A stretch of DNA of 64,000 nucleotides from Allobosea sp. BK604 (GCF_004341515.1 NZ_SLZF01000010.1:274850-338849); one strand, 5' to 3'; shown: positions 19,065-28,725, numbered from the stretch's first letter. The notes: generated by a model from the sequence alone, not told the origin. Translations and numbers: made by a program.

Positions 19065-19874
19065 ATGAGCGCGACCATCCACGCGATGTCGATCGTCGAC
19101 CCGGCCGCGCAGCTCGGCGAGGGCGTCGTCATCGGCCCCTTTTGCACGGTCGGTCCCCATGTCGTCCTTGGCGACGGGGTCGAGCTGATCAGCCATGTCG
19201 CGATCGCCGGCTGGACCACAATCGGCGCACGGACAAAGATCTATCCCTTCGCCTCGATCGGCAATCCGCCGCAGGACCTGAAATATCGCGGCGAGCCTTC
19301 GACACTGGTCATCGGCTCCGATTGCATGATCCGCGAAGGCGTCACGATGAATCCCGGCACGGATGGCGGCGGGATGACCACTTCAGTGGGCAACAACTGC
19401 TTCTTCCTGGCGAATTCGCATGTCGGACATGACAGCCGGATCGGCAACAACGTCATCTTCTCGAACAATGTCATGTGCGCCGGCCATGTCACGGTCGGCA
19501 ATTTCGTCATCGTCAGCGGCGGCGCCGGGCTCCAGCAGTTCATCCGCATCGGCGATCACGCCTTCATTGGCGGCGGCGCCGGCGTGCTGAACGATGTCAT
19601 TCCCTTCGGCATGGTCCGGGACAACCCGGCCCATCTCGCCGGCCTGAACCTGATCGGCCTGAAGCGCCGGAATTTCTCGCGCGAGCAGATCCATGAGCTG
19701 CGCCGTGCCTACCGCCTGCTTTTCGCCGATGAGGGCACATTGTCGGAGCGGGTCGAGGATGTCGCCAGCGAGTTCGCCGAGCATCCGCAGATTCACGAGA
19801 TTCTCGACTTCATTCGCGAGGGCGGCGCGAACGCGATTTGCGTGCCGCGCGACGTCAACGCGCCAGACCGGTGA
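19065..19874 (+). CDS. lpxA: UDP-N-acetylglucosamine acyltransferase
   Basis: First committed step of lipid A synthesis. 269 residues from ATG 19065 (MSATIHAMSIVDPAAQL); ATG 19056 is in frame but lies directly on the AGGA sequence. Left-handed beta-helix with hexapeptide repeats, the catalytic His in MCAGHVTVGN, and a C-terminal helical domain (NFSREQIHELRRAYRLLF). The stop codon overlaps the lpxI start as GTGA. Confidence 0.96.
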   Translation: MSATIHAMSIVDPAAQLGEGVVIGPFCTVGPHVVLGDGVELISHVAIAGWTTIGARTKIYPFASIGNPPQDLKYRGEPSTLVIGSDCMIREGVTMNPGTDGGGMTTSVGNNCFFLANSHVGHDSRIGNNVIFSNNVMCAGHVTVGNFVIVSGGAGLQQFIRIGDHAFIGGGAGVLNDVIPFGMVRDNPAHLAGLNLIGLKRRNFSREQIHELRRAYRLLFADEGTLSERVEDVASEFAEHPQIHEILDFIREGGANAICVPRDVNAPDR

Positions 19875-20734
19875 GTGCGGCTCCGACCGGAACCGAGGGC
19901 GCGGCGTTCCCGCTCGCCATCATTGCCGGCAGTGGCGAATACCCACCGCGCCTTGCCAGGCTTGCTGTGGCGCGGGGCCATGAGGTCTATGTCGCGGCAG
20001 TCGAGGGAGCGGCGAGCCTCGCTGATTTCGCGCCGGACATGGTTCGGGTCTATCGCCTCGGCCAGCTCGGGCGGCTGCTCGACGAGCTGAAGCGGCGCGG
20101 CATCGGCGATATCGTGCTGATCGGCGCCTTGCCGCGCCCAAGCTTCGGCTCGCTGCTGCCCGAGGCCTCGACGCTGAAATACCTGCCGCATTTCGCCCGG
20201 GCCTTCCAGGGTGGGGACGATCATCTGCTCAAGGGCGTCGTGCAGTTCTTCGAAGGGCAAGGCTTCCGTGTCCATGGTTCGGCCGATATCGCGCCTGAAT
20301 TGACCGCTCCGCTCGGCCCGCTCGGCAAGCGGCAGGTCCCCACGGTAGCGCGCCCCGTCATCGAGCAAGGCTTTGCGCTGCTCGCCGCGCTCTCGCCCTT
20401 CGATGTCGGCCAGGCGGCAATCGTCGCCGATCACCGTGTCGTCGCCATAGAGGCCGCCGAAGGCACCGATGCGATGATCAAGCGGGTCTCCGAGCTTGTC
20501 GCGGCCGGACGGTTGAAATTCGGCAAGGGCGACGGCGTCCTGGTCAAGGCGCCGAAGGACGGCCAGGATCTGCGCGTCGACATGCCTGCGATCGGTCCCA
20601 ATACGCTGCGGAACCTGGCGCAGGCAGGGCTATCCGGCATCGCCTTGCGTGCCGGAAAGGTTCTGGTCGGCGACAGCGAGCGGCTCGGCAAGCTCGCCGA
20701 CGAGCTCGGGCTTTTCGTCGAGGGCGTGGCGTGA
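19871..20734 (+). CDS. lpxI: UDP-2,3-diacylglucosamine pyrophosphatase LpxI
   Basis: DUF1009/LpxI family, hydrolyses UDP-2,3-diacylglucosamine to lipid X in bacteria that lack LpxH; alphaproteobacteria typically use it. 287 residues from GTG 19871. Motifs: PLAIIAGSGEYPPRLA at the start, VLIGALPRP, EGTDAMIKRV and GKGDGVLVKAPKDGQDLRVD. Four-base overlaps on both sides, with lpxA and lpxB, point to tight coupling. Confidence 0.95.
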   Translation: MSAAPTGTEGAAFPLAIIAGSGEYPPRLARLAVARGHEVYVAAVEGAASLADFAPDMVRVYRLGQLGRLLDELKRRGIGDIVLIGALPRPSFGSLLPEASTLKYLPHFARAFQGGDDHLLKGVVQFFEGQGFRVHGSADIAPELTAPLGPLGKRQVPTVARPVIEQGFALLAALSPFDVGQAAIVADHRVVAIEAAEGTDAMIKRVSELVAAGRLKFGKGDGVLVKAPKDGQDLRVDMPAIGPNTLRNLAQAGLSGIALRAGKVLVGDSERLGKLADELGLFVEGVA

Positions 20735-21918
20735 GCCGGCCGTTCCGCCTGGTCATCATCACCGGCGAGGCTTCGGGCGACGCGCTCGCGCAGCGCTTTC
20801 TCGTCGCCCTGCGCCAGCGCCTCGGCGATCGGCCGCTCGAACTCGCCGGCGTCGGCGGGCATGCCCTGATTGATCAGGGCTTGAAACCCTTCTTTCCGCA
20901 GGCCGATATCGCGGTGATGGGGTTTGGGCCGGTGATCGCGCGGCTGCCCCTCCTGTTGCGGCGCATGAAAGATGCAGCCAAGGGCACGGCCGAATTCAAG
21001 CCCGATCTCCTGCTTACCGTCGACGCGCCGGATTTCACGCTGCGCGTCGCGCAGAAGCTGCGCCGGCGCGCGCCTTCGATCCCGATCGTGCACTGGGTCT
21101 GCCCGACTGTCTGGGCCTGGCGCTCCGGTCGGGCGCGCCGCATGGTGCCCCATGTCGACCGCATCCTGGCGCTCCTGCCGTTCGAGCCCGCCGCCCTGGA
21201 GCGGCTGCATGGGCCGAAGACGGTCTATGTCGGCCATCCCGTGATCGAGCGGCTCGGCGAATTGCGCCCTGATGCGAATGAGGCGGCCCGCCGTGCCGAT
21301 TCCGCCGCGCCCGACATCCTCGTTCTGCCGGGCAGCCGTCGCTCCGAGATCAACCATCTGATGCCGGTCTTCGGCAAGGCGGTGGTGCAGATCGCCAAGG
21401 CTGTTCCCGGTGCGCGTTTCCTGCTGCCGGCGGTGACGCATCTGCGCGGGCTGATCGCAGAGCAGGTCGCTGCCTGGCCGGTTGCGCCGCAGCTCGTCGA
21501 CGGCGAGGCCGCCAAGTACGCCGCCTTCCGCAGCGCTCGTGCTGCGATTGCCGCCTCGGGAACCGTGACCTTGGAGCTCGCGCTCGCTCAGGTGCCGACC
21601 GTCGCGGCCTATCGCGGAGCCGACTGGGAGGCCGCGATCGCCAGGCGCCTGATCAAGCTGCCGACCGTCATCCTGGCGAACCTGGTCGCCGGCCGGAATG
21701 TCGTGCCGGAATTCATCCAGCAGGACCTGACGGCCGACGCGTTGGCGCGCGAACTCCTGGCTGTCCTGGCCGAGGGGCCGGCGCGCGAGGCGCAGCTCGC
21801 CGGCTTTCGTGAGATCGAGAAGAATATGCGTTCGGCCGGCGCGAGCCCGGCCGCGAACGCGGTCGAAGCCACGCTGGCACTGCTGGCGGAAACGGCGGGC
21901 AGCAGCGCCAGCGGCTAG
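20731..21918 (+). CDS. lpxB: Lipid A disaccharide synthase
   Basis: Glycosyltransferase (family 19) joining lipid X and UDP-diacylglucosamine. 395 residues, GTG start at 20731 overlapping lpxI by four bases. Motifs: LVIITGEASGDALA, DAPDFTLRVA, VCPTVWAWRSGRARRM, LPGSRRSEINHLMP and a final ASGTVTLELAL acceptor/donor region. The stop codon TAG (21916-21918) is also the first three bases of a family B repeat. It ends the lipid A gene run. Confidence 0.96.
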   Translation: MSRPFRLVIITGEASGDALAQRFLVALRQRLGDRPLELAGVGGHALIDQGLKPFFPQADIAVMGFGPVIARLPLLLRRMKDAAKGTAEFKPDLLLTVDAPDFTLRVAQKLRRRAPSIPIVHWVCPTVWAWRSGRARRMVPHVDRILALLPFEPAALERLHGPKTVYVGHPVIERLGELRPDANEAARRADSAAPDILVLPGSRRSEINHLMPVFGKAVVQIAKAVPGARFLLPAVTHLRGLIAEQVAAWPVAPQLVDGEAAKYAAFRSARAAIAASGTVTLELALAQVPTVAAYRGADWEAAIARRLIKLPTVILANLVAGRNVVPEFIQQDLTADALARELLAVLAEGPAREAQLAGFREIEKNMRSAGASPAANAVEATLALLAETAGSSASG

Positions 21919-22025
21919 CGCATCGGCCCGAGAAGTGGATCGCGGTTTTCTGGGAAAGCCGATGCGAAAACAAGGAGCTAGATCATCGGACCGGATGCGA
22001 TGTCCGGTCCGATGATTTAGCTCTA
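21916..22025. repeat. 110-bp family B repeat with a long hairpin, between convergent lpxB and bug genes
   Basis: Starts TAGCGCATCGGCCCGA (its TAG is the lpxB stop). The first 70 bases match the element at 57518-57589 in the opposite orientation. The right part is a strong hairpin with 14-base arms at 21982-21995 and 22003-22016, extended by GAGCTA / TAGCTC. Read on the minus strand the element begins TAGAGCTAAATCATCGG, and this TAG (22023-22025) is the stop codon of the minus-strand receptor gene. It may also serve as a two-way terminator. Confidence 0.75.
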
Positions 22026-23018
22026 TTCGATCGTGGCGCCCGAGGCCTTGGCGATCGGTGCCCATTTCGCGACTTCGAGCTTCACATGCTCGCCGAGCGC
22101 TTCCGGCGTCGAGCCGATGATCTGGGCACTGACATCGTTCAGGCGCTGCTTCACCGTCGCATCGGTCAGCGCCTTGTTCGCCTCGGTATTGAGGCGCTCG
22201 AGGATCGGCTTCGGCAGATTGGCCGGGCCGAACAACGCGTTCCAGGTATAGGTCTCGTAGCCGGCAAGCCCGCCCTCGGCGATGGTCGGCAACTCCGGGA
22301 AGGAAGCGACGCGTTCCTTCGTCGTCACGCCGATGGCGCGCAATTGGCCATTGCGGATGAACTGGGCCGAGGAGGGCAGGTTGTCGAACATGATGGGCAC
22401 GGCGCCCGAGACGACGTCGTTCAAGGCAGGGCCGGCGCCGCGATAGGGCACGTGGTTCATATTGACCCCGCCGAGCGACTTGAACAGCTCGCCCGAGAGA
22501 TGCAGTGGCGTGCCGACGCCCGAGGAGGCGTAGGAGTATTTGCCGGGGTTCTCCTTCAGGAGCTTGATCACCTCCTGAACCGTCTTGGCCGGAAAACTCG
22601 GATTCACGACCATGACGTTGGGCACGACGGCGAGCAGCGAGATCGGCGTGAAATCCTTGACCGGGTCGAAGGTCACGGCCTTGAGTATGGCCGGATTGAG
22701 CGCATGGGTCGCGATCGTGCCCATCAGGATGGTGTAGCCATCGGGCTGCGCGCGGGCGACCGCGGTGGCGCCGACATTGCCGCCGGCTCCGGCACGGTTC
22801 TCGATCACGACCGATTGGCCGAGCGTCTCGGCCATCTTCTGCCCGACGAGCCGGGCGACGATATCGGTGGAGCCGCCGGCGGCGAAGGGAACGACGAGTG
22901 TGATTGGCCGCGTTGGAAAGCTGGCCTGCGCGCGCGCCGTGCCGGCGAGGCCGGTGAGCGAGGCGGCCGAGAAGCCGGCAAGCAGAGAGCGGCGGTCGAG
23001 ATATCCGGATGTGGACAT
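22023..23018 (-). CDS. Bug/TctC-type tricarboxylate-family solute-binding receptor
   Basis: Periplasmic binding protein of the tripartite tricarboxylate transporter (TTT) family. 331 residues from ATG 23018, preceded by AAGGAGA. The N-terminus, MSTSGYLDRRSLLAGFSAAS, then an Ala-rich stretch ending in ARAQ, has a twin-arginine-like signal (DRRSLLAG). The mature start FPTRPITLVVPFAAGGSTDIVARL is the hallmark of Bug proteins, followed by VIENRAGAGGNVGA and the HVPYRGAGPALNDV segment. No membrane subunits (TctA/TctB) are nearby, so it is an orphan receptor. It lies 126 bases downstream of gltA on the same strand, which hints at a link to citrate or related acids; this is inference only. Confidence 0.9.
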   Translation of the reverse strand: MSTSGYLDRRSLLAGFSAASLTGLAGTARAQASFPTRPITLVVPFAAGGSTDIVARLVGQKMAETLGQSVVIENRAGAGGNVGATAVARAQPDGYTILMGTIATHALNPAILKAVTFDPVKDFTPISLLAVVPNVMVVNPSFPAKTVQEVIKLLKENPGKYSYASSGVGTPLHLSGELFKSLGGVNMNHVPYRGAGPALNDVVSGAVPIMFDNLPSSAQFIRNGQLRAIGVTTKERVASFPELPTIAEGGLAGYETYTWNALFGPANLPKPILERLNTEANKALTDATVKQRLNDVSAQIIGSTPEALGEHVKLEVAKWAPIAKASGATIE

Positions 23019-23144
23019 GGGATCGGGTCTCCTTTTCGGGGGCGACCTTACCCATTCAGCGGCGTCGCCGGACTTAGCAATTGGGCGCAATAAAAGAGCC
23101 GCGGCGGTTTCCCGCCGCGGCTCCGAAACTGCCTTGCCGAAGTC

Positions 23145-24434
23145 TCAGCGACGGCCGATCGGGGTGTACTCGCGCAGCGTCGGGCCAGTGTAGAGCTGGC
23201 GCGGGCGGCCGATGCGCTGGGACGGATCCTCGATCATCTCCTTCCACTGTGCGATCCAGCCGACGGTGCGGGCCAGCGCGAACAGGGCGGTGAACATCGT
23301 GGTCGGGAAGCCCATCGCCTTCAGGGTGATGCCCGAATAGAAGTCGATATTCGGGTAGAGCTTCTTCTCGATGAAGTACTCGTCGCTCAGCGCGATGCGC
23401 TCGAGCTCGATCGCGACGTCCAGCAGCGGATCGTCCTTGATGCCGAGCTCGTTCAGCACCTCATGCGTGGTCTTCTGCATGATCTTGGCGCGCGGATCGT
23501 AGTTCTTGTAGACGCGGTGGCCGAAGCCCATCAGGCGGAACGGATCGTTCTTGTCCTTCGCCTTGGCGATGTATTTCGGAATGTTCTCGACCGAGCCGAT
23601 CTCCATCAGCATCCTCAGCGCGGCTTCGTTGGCACCGCCATGGGCAGGCCCCCACAGGCAGGCCGTGCCGGCCGCGATGCAGGCGAACGGGTTAGCACCC
23701 GACGAGCCGGCGAGGCGGACCGTCGAGGTCGAGGCGTTCTGCTCGTGATCGGCATGCAGGATGAAGATGCGGTCGAGCGCGCGCGACAGCACAGGGTTGA
23801 CCTTGTACTCCTCTGCCGGCACCGCGAAGCACATGCGCAGGAAGTTCGAGGTATAGTCGAGCGAGTTCAGCGGATACACGAACGGCTGGCCGATCGTGTA
23901 CTTATAGGCCATCGCCGCCAGCGTCGGCATCTTGGCGATCAGCCGCATCGACGCGATCATGCGCTGCTGCGGATCCGAGATGTCGGTGGAGTCGTGGTAG
24001 AAGGCCGACATGGCGCCGATCGAGCCGACCAGAACCGCCATTGGGTGCGCGTCGCGGCGGAAGCCCTGGAAGAAGCGGGCCATCTGCTCGTGCACCATGG
24101 TGTGGCGCGTCACGCGATAGTCGAAATCGGCCTTCTGCGCCGCGGTCGGCAGCTCGCCGTAAAGCAGCAGGTAGCAGGTCTCGAGGAAGTCGCCATGCTC
24201 GGCGAGCTGCTCGATCGGGTAGCCACGATGGAGCAGAACGCCCTCGTCGCCATCGATATAGGTGATCTCCGACTCGCAGCTCGCGGTCGAGGTGAAGCCG
24301 GGATCATAGGTGAACATCCCGGTTTGCGCGTAGAGCTTGGCGATGTCGATGACGGAGGGGCCGATCGAGCCCGTCTTGATCGCCATGTCGACCGTCTTGC
24401 CGTCGACACTCAGCTGGCTGGTGGTTCCGCTCAT
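23145..24434 (-). CDS. gltA: Citrate synthase
   Basis: Condenses oxaloacetate and acetyl-CoA, TCA cycle entry. 429 residues, the hexameric type II form of Gram-negative bacteria. Catalytic His segments are ADHEQNASTSTVRLAGS and GPAHGGANEAAL; GFGHRVYKNYDPRA carries further substrate-binding residues; the N-terminal small strand domain is present. The 273 bases between gltA and gltX should hold its promoter; I could not pin one down. Confidence 0.97.
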   Translation of the reverse strand: MSGTTSQLSVDGKTVDMAIKTGSIGPSVIDIAKLYAQTGMFTYDPGFTSTASCESEITYIDGDEGVLLHRGYPIEQLAEHGDFLETCYLLLYGELPTAAQKADFDYRVTRHTMVHEQMARFFQGFRRDAHPMAVLVGSIGAMSAFYHDSTDISDPQQRMIASMRLIAKMPTLAAMAYKYTIGQPFVYPLNSLDYTSNFLRMCFAVPAEEYKVNPVLSRALDRIFILHADHEQNASTSTVRLAGSSGANPFACIAAGTACLWGPAHGGANEAALRMLMEIGSVENIPKYIAKAKDKNDPFRLMGFGHRVYKNYDPRAKIMQKTTHEVLNELGIKDDPLLDVAIELERIALSDEYFIEKKLYPNIDFYSGITLKAMGFPTTMFTALFALARTVGWIAQWKEMIEDPSQRIGRPRQLYTGPTLREYTPIGRR

Positions 24435-24707
24435 CGATACCGATCCTTTCAGACTCGCTGCGTCTCAGTCTTCTGCCCCGCTAGCCCGATCGGGCTGCCG
24501 GCCAGCATCCGTCATCGAAGAGGCCAAGTATGTCGGCCCCATGACAGGTTGGCTGGCGGACGAGAGCGAGTGGTAGGTTCATCCGACTGATTTACAAGCA
24601 ATATTTGTGCCCGGGGAGAGGGGGGTTACGCTAGGCACAACCGGGTCACTAGCTCATTTGCCGGGGCCGTTCAACCAATGCAATTGCATGATCTGACCTG
24701 CGCCAGT

Positions 24708-26126
24708 TCACGATTGATCGGCCAGCCGCGCCAGCGTCTCGTCCCGGCCGAGCACGGCCATCACATCGAACAGACCTGGCGACATTGCGCGCCCCGTCAA
24801 CGCCGCGCGCAAGGGCTGCGCTACCTGTCCGAGCTTCAGCGCATGCTCCTCGGCAAAGGCCCTGACCACGGCTTCGAGTGGGGCGGCCGTCCAGTCGTTG
24901 ACCGCCGCGAGCTTGCTCGCGAGATCGGGCATGCGCTGGCGCGCCGGCTGGTCGAGCAGCGTCGCAGCCTTCTGATCAAGCGCGAGCGGGCGCTTGGCGA
25001 AGAGATAGGAGGCGCTGTCGAGCAGCTCGACCAGGGTCTTGGCGCGCTCCTTCAGGCCCGGCATGGCGGCGAGCAGCTTGGCCTCCAGCTCCGGCGAGAG
25101 CGTCGGCCCCAGCCCATGGGCCGGGCCGATCTCGGGCAGGATTGTCTTCAGCGCCGCGAGCAGGTCGCGATCCTCGGACTGGCGCATATAGATGCCGTTC
25201 AGGTTCTCGAGCTTGGCATAGTCGAAACGGGCCGGCGAGCGGCCGATCGAGGAGAGATTGAACAGCTCGATCATCTCCTGCGTGGAGAAGAGCTCCTGGT
25301 CGCCGTGGCTCCAGCCGAGGCGCAGCAGATAGTTGCGCAACGCCACGGGCAGATAACCCATGGAGCGATAGGCATCGACGCCGAGCGCACCATGGCGCTT
25401 AGACAGCTTGGCGCCATCTGCGCCATGGATCAGCGGGATATGCGACATGCTCGGCACTTTCCAGCCGAGCGCGCTATAGATCTGGGTCTGCCGCGCCGCA
25501 TTGGTCAGGTGGTCGTCGCCGCGAATGATATGGGTGACTCCCATATCATGGTCGTCGACCACGACCGCGAGCATATAGGTCGGCGTGCCGTCCGAGCGCA
25601 GCAATACGAGATCGTCCAGATTCTCGTTCTGCCAGGTGACGCGGCCCTGAACCTCGTCCTCGACCACCGTCTCGCCGGTCTGCGGCGCGCGCAGGCGGAT
25701 CACCGGCTTGACGCCATCCGGCGCGGTGGCAGGGTCACGGTCGCGCCAGCGCCCGTCATAGCGCAGCGGCTTGCCCTCGGCGCGCGCCCTCTCGCGCATC
25801 TCCTCGAGCTCCTGCTGGCTCGCGTAGCAGTAATAGGCCTTGCCGGCGGCGAGCATCTGCTCGGCCACCTCGCGGTGCCGCGCGGCGCGCGAGAACTGAT
25901 AGACCGTGTCGCCGTCCCAATCGAGCCCGAGCCAGGAGAGCCCGTCCAGGATCGCGGCGATGGCCGGCTCGGTCGAGCGTTCGCGGTCCGTGTCCTCGAT
26001 CCGGAGCAGCATCTTGCCGCCATGGCGGCGGGCATAGAGCCAGTTGAACAGGGCGGTGCGGGCGCCACCGATATGCAGGAATCCGGTAGGCGACGGGGCG
26101 AAGCGCGTGACGACCGCATCACTCAT
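24708..26126 (-). CDS. gltX: Glutamyl-tRNA synthetase
   Basis: Class I aminoacyl-tRNA synthetase charging tRNA-Glu. 472 residues from ATG 26126 (MSDAVVTRFAPSPTG); a longer frame extends upstream but the family starts here. The HIGH-type motif is PSPTGFLHIGGARTALFNW and the KMSKS-type motif is GAKLSKRHGALG. In alphaproteobacteria a second GltX paralogue may charge tRNA-Gln as well, and which role this copy has cannot be told from sequence alone. Divergent from comEC. Confidence 0.95.
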   Translation of the reverse strand: MSDAVVTRFAPSPTGFLHIGGARTALFNWLYARRHGGKMLLRIEDTDRERSTEPAIAAILDGLSWLGLDWDGDTVYQFSRAARHREVAEQMLAAGKAYYCYASQQELEEMRERARAEGKPLRYDGRWRDRDPATAPDGVKPVIRLRAPQTGETVVEDEVQGRVTWQNENLDDLVLLRSDGTPTYMLAVVVDDHDMGVTHIIRGDDHLTNAARQTQIYSALGWKVPSMSHIPLIHGADGAKLSKRHGALGVDAYRSMGYLPVALRNYLLRLGWSHGDQELFSTQEMIELFNLSSIGRSPARFDYAKLENLNGIYMRQSEDRDLLAALKTILPEIGPAHGLGPTLSPELEAKLLAAMPGLKERAKTLVELLDSASYLFAKRPLALDQKAATLLDQPARQRMPDLASKLAAVNDWTAAPLEAVVRAFAEEHALKLGQVAQPLRAALTGRAMSPGLFDVMAVLGRDETLARLADQS

Positions 26127-26262
26127 GAAAGAAGGGCTCCGACAGGGCGGGGGATGAAGGAAACACCGGCAAAGCGGCAATGAAACGGCGCGCCGGGCTC
26201 GCGCGCTTTCCGTCCGGCTGGAATCAGCCGAACGAAGAGAATTCGCGCAAGGCCAATCTCTT

Positions 26263-26311
26263 GAGCATGTTCATATCGCAAAAGTGCGTGCCACTTTTAC
26301 GGAACATGCTC
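26263..26311. repeat. Palindromic repeat (family D)
   Basis: Ends are a perfect 10-base inverted repeat, GAGCATGTTC (26263-26272) and GAACATGCTC (26302-26311), with an inner AAAAGTG / CACTTTT pair. Lies in the divergent gltX-comEC gap. Similar GAGCATGTTC palindromes are familiar to me from related genomes. Confidence 0.6.
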
Positions 26312-26397
26312 CAGGACATGACAACCGGCGCGGCCCCTGTAACATGCTCGCGGGGCCGGCGTTAAGCGAAGATCGCAGCCGGGCAGGGGGAGGGCGG

Positions 26398-28653
26398 ATG
26401 CGCCAGGCGCCGCCGCAGCTTGGACCGCGTCGCGGCGCTTTGGCTTGGGCCTTGCCCGGCCGGCCCGAACGCTCGCGCTTTCCCGGCGCAGGCCTGGAAT
26501 TCGCTCTTGCCGAGGCCCGAAAGCGCCTTCTGGCGGCTTGCGAGACCGAGATCGAGCGGCGGCGGCTGTTCCTCTGTCTGCCGGTGCTGATGGGCTTGGG
26601 CATCCTGCTCTATTTCGCCGCCGGCCGCGAACCGTCGCTCTGGGTTCCGGCTTCGGGTTTCGCCGCCGCTTCGATCGCAGCGGGGCTCCTGCGCTCGTGG
26701 CGCCCGGCCATGCTTGCCTGCATCGCGACCGCCGCGATCCTGGCCGGCTTCGGCGCGGCCGCCTGGCGTACAGCGACGGTGGCCACACCGATGCTGGAGC
26801 GCACCCGCGTCGGCCAGCTCAGCGGTTTCGTCGAATCGGTCGAGGCACGCGATGCCGGCGCACGGCTGGTTGTGCTGGTGACGGGTATTGCGGGGCTCGA
26901 TGCTGCGCAACTGCCCAAGCGCGTCCGGGTCAACATCAGGACGGGCGCGGTCGCGCCGGGCGACCATATCTCCGCCGTCGCGCGGCTTCTGCCGCCGCCA
27001 GGACCGGCACGGCCGGGTGGCTATGATTTCGGTCGGGACGCCTTCTTCCGCGGCCTTGGCGCCGTCGGCGCCATTCCCGGCAAGATCAGCCTGTCGCCGC
27101 CACCCTGGCCGGCGCCTTTCGAGTTGCAGATGCGGGCCTCGCTCGATCGGGCCCGCAATGCCCTGACCGAGCGCATCGCCACGATCGGCGGGGCGCAGGC
27201 CGGCGCCATGGCGGCGGCGCTCGTCACCGGCAAGCGCGGCCTGATCACCGAGGCGACCAATGTCGACCTGCGCGCCGCCGGCATCTATCACGTCGTCTCG
27301 ATCTCGGGCCTGCACATGGTGCTCGCCGCCGGCACGATCTTCTGGCTGGTGCGCGCGCTGCTGGCGCTCTCGCAGACACTGGCGCTGTATTGGCCGATCA
27401 AGAAGATCGCGGCCGTCGCTGCGATGATCGGTGCGGTCAGCTATTGCGTCTTTTCCGGAGCCGAGGTCGCAACCGTGCGCTCGCTGATCATGACGCTGGT
27501 GATGCTCGGCGCCATCCTGGTCGATCGGCCGGCGCTCAGCATGCGCAACCTCGCGATTGCCGCGATGATCGTACTGATCCGCGAGCCCGATGCGCTGCTC
27601 GGCCCGAGCTTCCAGATGTCCTTCGGGGCGGTCGCGGCGCTGATCGCCTTCGCCGAGCGCTGGGAGGAGCGGCGGCGCAGCGAGGCGCCCTCGCCATGGC
27701 CCTGGCCGCTGCGCCCGCTCTTCCAGGCCGCGATCGGGATCATCGTCACGACGCTGATCGCGACGGCGGCAACCGCGCCCTTCGGCGCCTATCATTTCCA
27801 GACCTTCAACCCGTTCGGGTTGATCGGCAATGCGTTCGCCTTGCCCTTCGTCTCGCTGATCGTGATGCCGGCCGCCGTCTTCGGCGTGCTCGCCTATCCG
27901 TTCGGGCTCGACTGGCCGGCTTGGGCGCTGATGGGCCTCGCGTCCGCCTGGGTGCTCGATCTTGCCCATTGGGTCGCGAGCTTCGACCATTCCAGCCTGG
28001 TCATCCCGGCCTTCGGAGCGCCGGCGCTCGCATGCTTCGCCGCGAGCCTGCTCTGGATGACGCTCTGGACGACGCCGATCCGCTTCCTGGCGATCCTGCC
28101 ATTCGTCATCGGGCTCGCTGTCGCGTCGAAGCCGGAACGGCCGGACATCCTGATCGAGCGCGACGGCTCCGGCATCCTGGTCCGGGGCGCCGAGGGCAAG
28201 CTGATCCTCGCCGGCAAGCCGAGCGCCTTCGTCCTGCAGCAATGGCTCAATGCCGAGGGCGACAGCCGCAAGCCGGAAGATGCCAGCCTGCGCCAGGGCG
28301 CGGCTTGCGACACGCTCGGCTGCGTCATCCGCGACAAGGCCGGCCGCAGCATCTCCTATGCCCGGGATCGCCTCGCCATCGCCGAGGATTGCCGCCGCGC
28401 CGACCTCGTGGTCACGCCGATTCCCTGGCAGGCCGGCTGCGAGGCCAAGCTGATCGACCGCAGCGCGCTCTCACGCGATGGCGCGACCGCGCTGGTCAGC
28501 ACCGGGACCGGCTGGCGGGCCCAACTATCCGAACAGGTCGACGCCAATCGACCCTGGAGCCGCAAGCCGCGCCAGCCGCAGGTTACGCAACCCGCTATCG
28601 CCGCGCCCCCGCAACCGAGCGAGACCAACGACGAACTGGAACGGCTTCATTAG
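26398..28653 (+). CDS. comEC: ComEC/Rec2 family DNA-uptake channel protein
   Basis: Polytopic membrane protein of the ComEC family, 751 residues from ATG 26398, which follows GGGGGAGGG; a longer frame begins at 26284. The N-terminal DUF4131 region with two membrane helices is followed by the competence domain with the motif YHVVSISGLHMVLAAG and many helices up to about residue 580. The C-terminal soluble region (ILIERDGSGILVRG and onward) aligns in position with the metallo-beta-lactamase domain of ComEC, but I see no HxHxDH motif or other metal ligands, so it looks degenerate. Convergent with lexA. Confidence 0.9.
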   Translation: MRQAPPQLGPRRGALAWALPGRPERSRFPGAGLEFALAEARKRLLAACETEIERRRLFLCLPVLMGLGILLYFAAGREPSLWVPASGFAAASIAAGLLRSWRPAMLACIATAAILAGFGAAAWRTATVATPMLERTRVGQLSGFVESVEARDAGARLVVLVTGIAGLDAAQLPKRVRVNIRTGAVAPGDHISAVARLLPPPGPARPGGYDFGRDAFFRGLGAVGAIPGKISLSPPPWPAPFELQMRASLDRARNALTERIATIGGAQAGAMAAALVTGKRGLITEATNVDLRAAGIYHVVSISGLHMVLAAGTIFWLVRALLALSQTLALYWPIKKIAAVAAMIGAVSYCVFSGAEVATVRSLIMTLVMLGAILVDRPALSMRNLAIAAMIVLIREPDALLGPSFQMSFGAVAALIAFAERWEERRRSEAPSPWPWPLRPLFQAAIGIIVTTLIATAATAPFGAYHFQTFNPFGLIGNAFALPFVSLIVMPAAVFGVLAYPFGLDWPAWALMGLASAWVLDLAHWVASFDHSSLVIPAFGAPALACFAASLLWMTLWTTPIRFLAILPFVIGLAVASKPERPDILIERDGSGILVRGAEGKLILAGKPSAFVLQQWLNAEGDSRKPEDASLRQGAACDTLGCVIRDKAGRSISYARDRLAIAEDCRRADLVVTPIPWQAGCEAKLIDRSALSRDGATALVSTGTGWRAQLSEQVDANRPWSRKPRQPQVTQPAIAAPPQPSETNDELERLH

Positions 28654-28665
28654 TCTCGCGCACCC

Positions 28666-28725
28666 GTCGTCATTGCGAGGAGCGCAGCGACGAAGCAATC
28701 CAGGGAAACGTAGAGCGCTGCCGCG
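28666..28725. repeat. Family C repeat (GTCATTGCGAGGAGCG type)
   Basis: 60-bp element between convergent comEC and lexA. Nearly identical over its length to 63847-63906. The core reads CGTCATTGCGAGGAGCG, then AGCGACGAAGCAATCC. The same repeat in inverted pairs occurs at 60167-60257. Confidence 0.75.

Noticed and set aside
24678..24689. Palindrome ATGCAATTGCAT between gltX and gltA
   Set aside because: Only 12 bases and no known operator matches it; may be chance.
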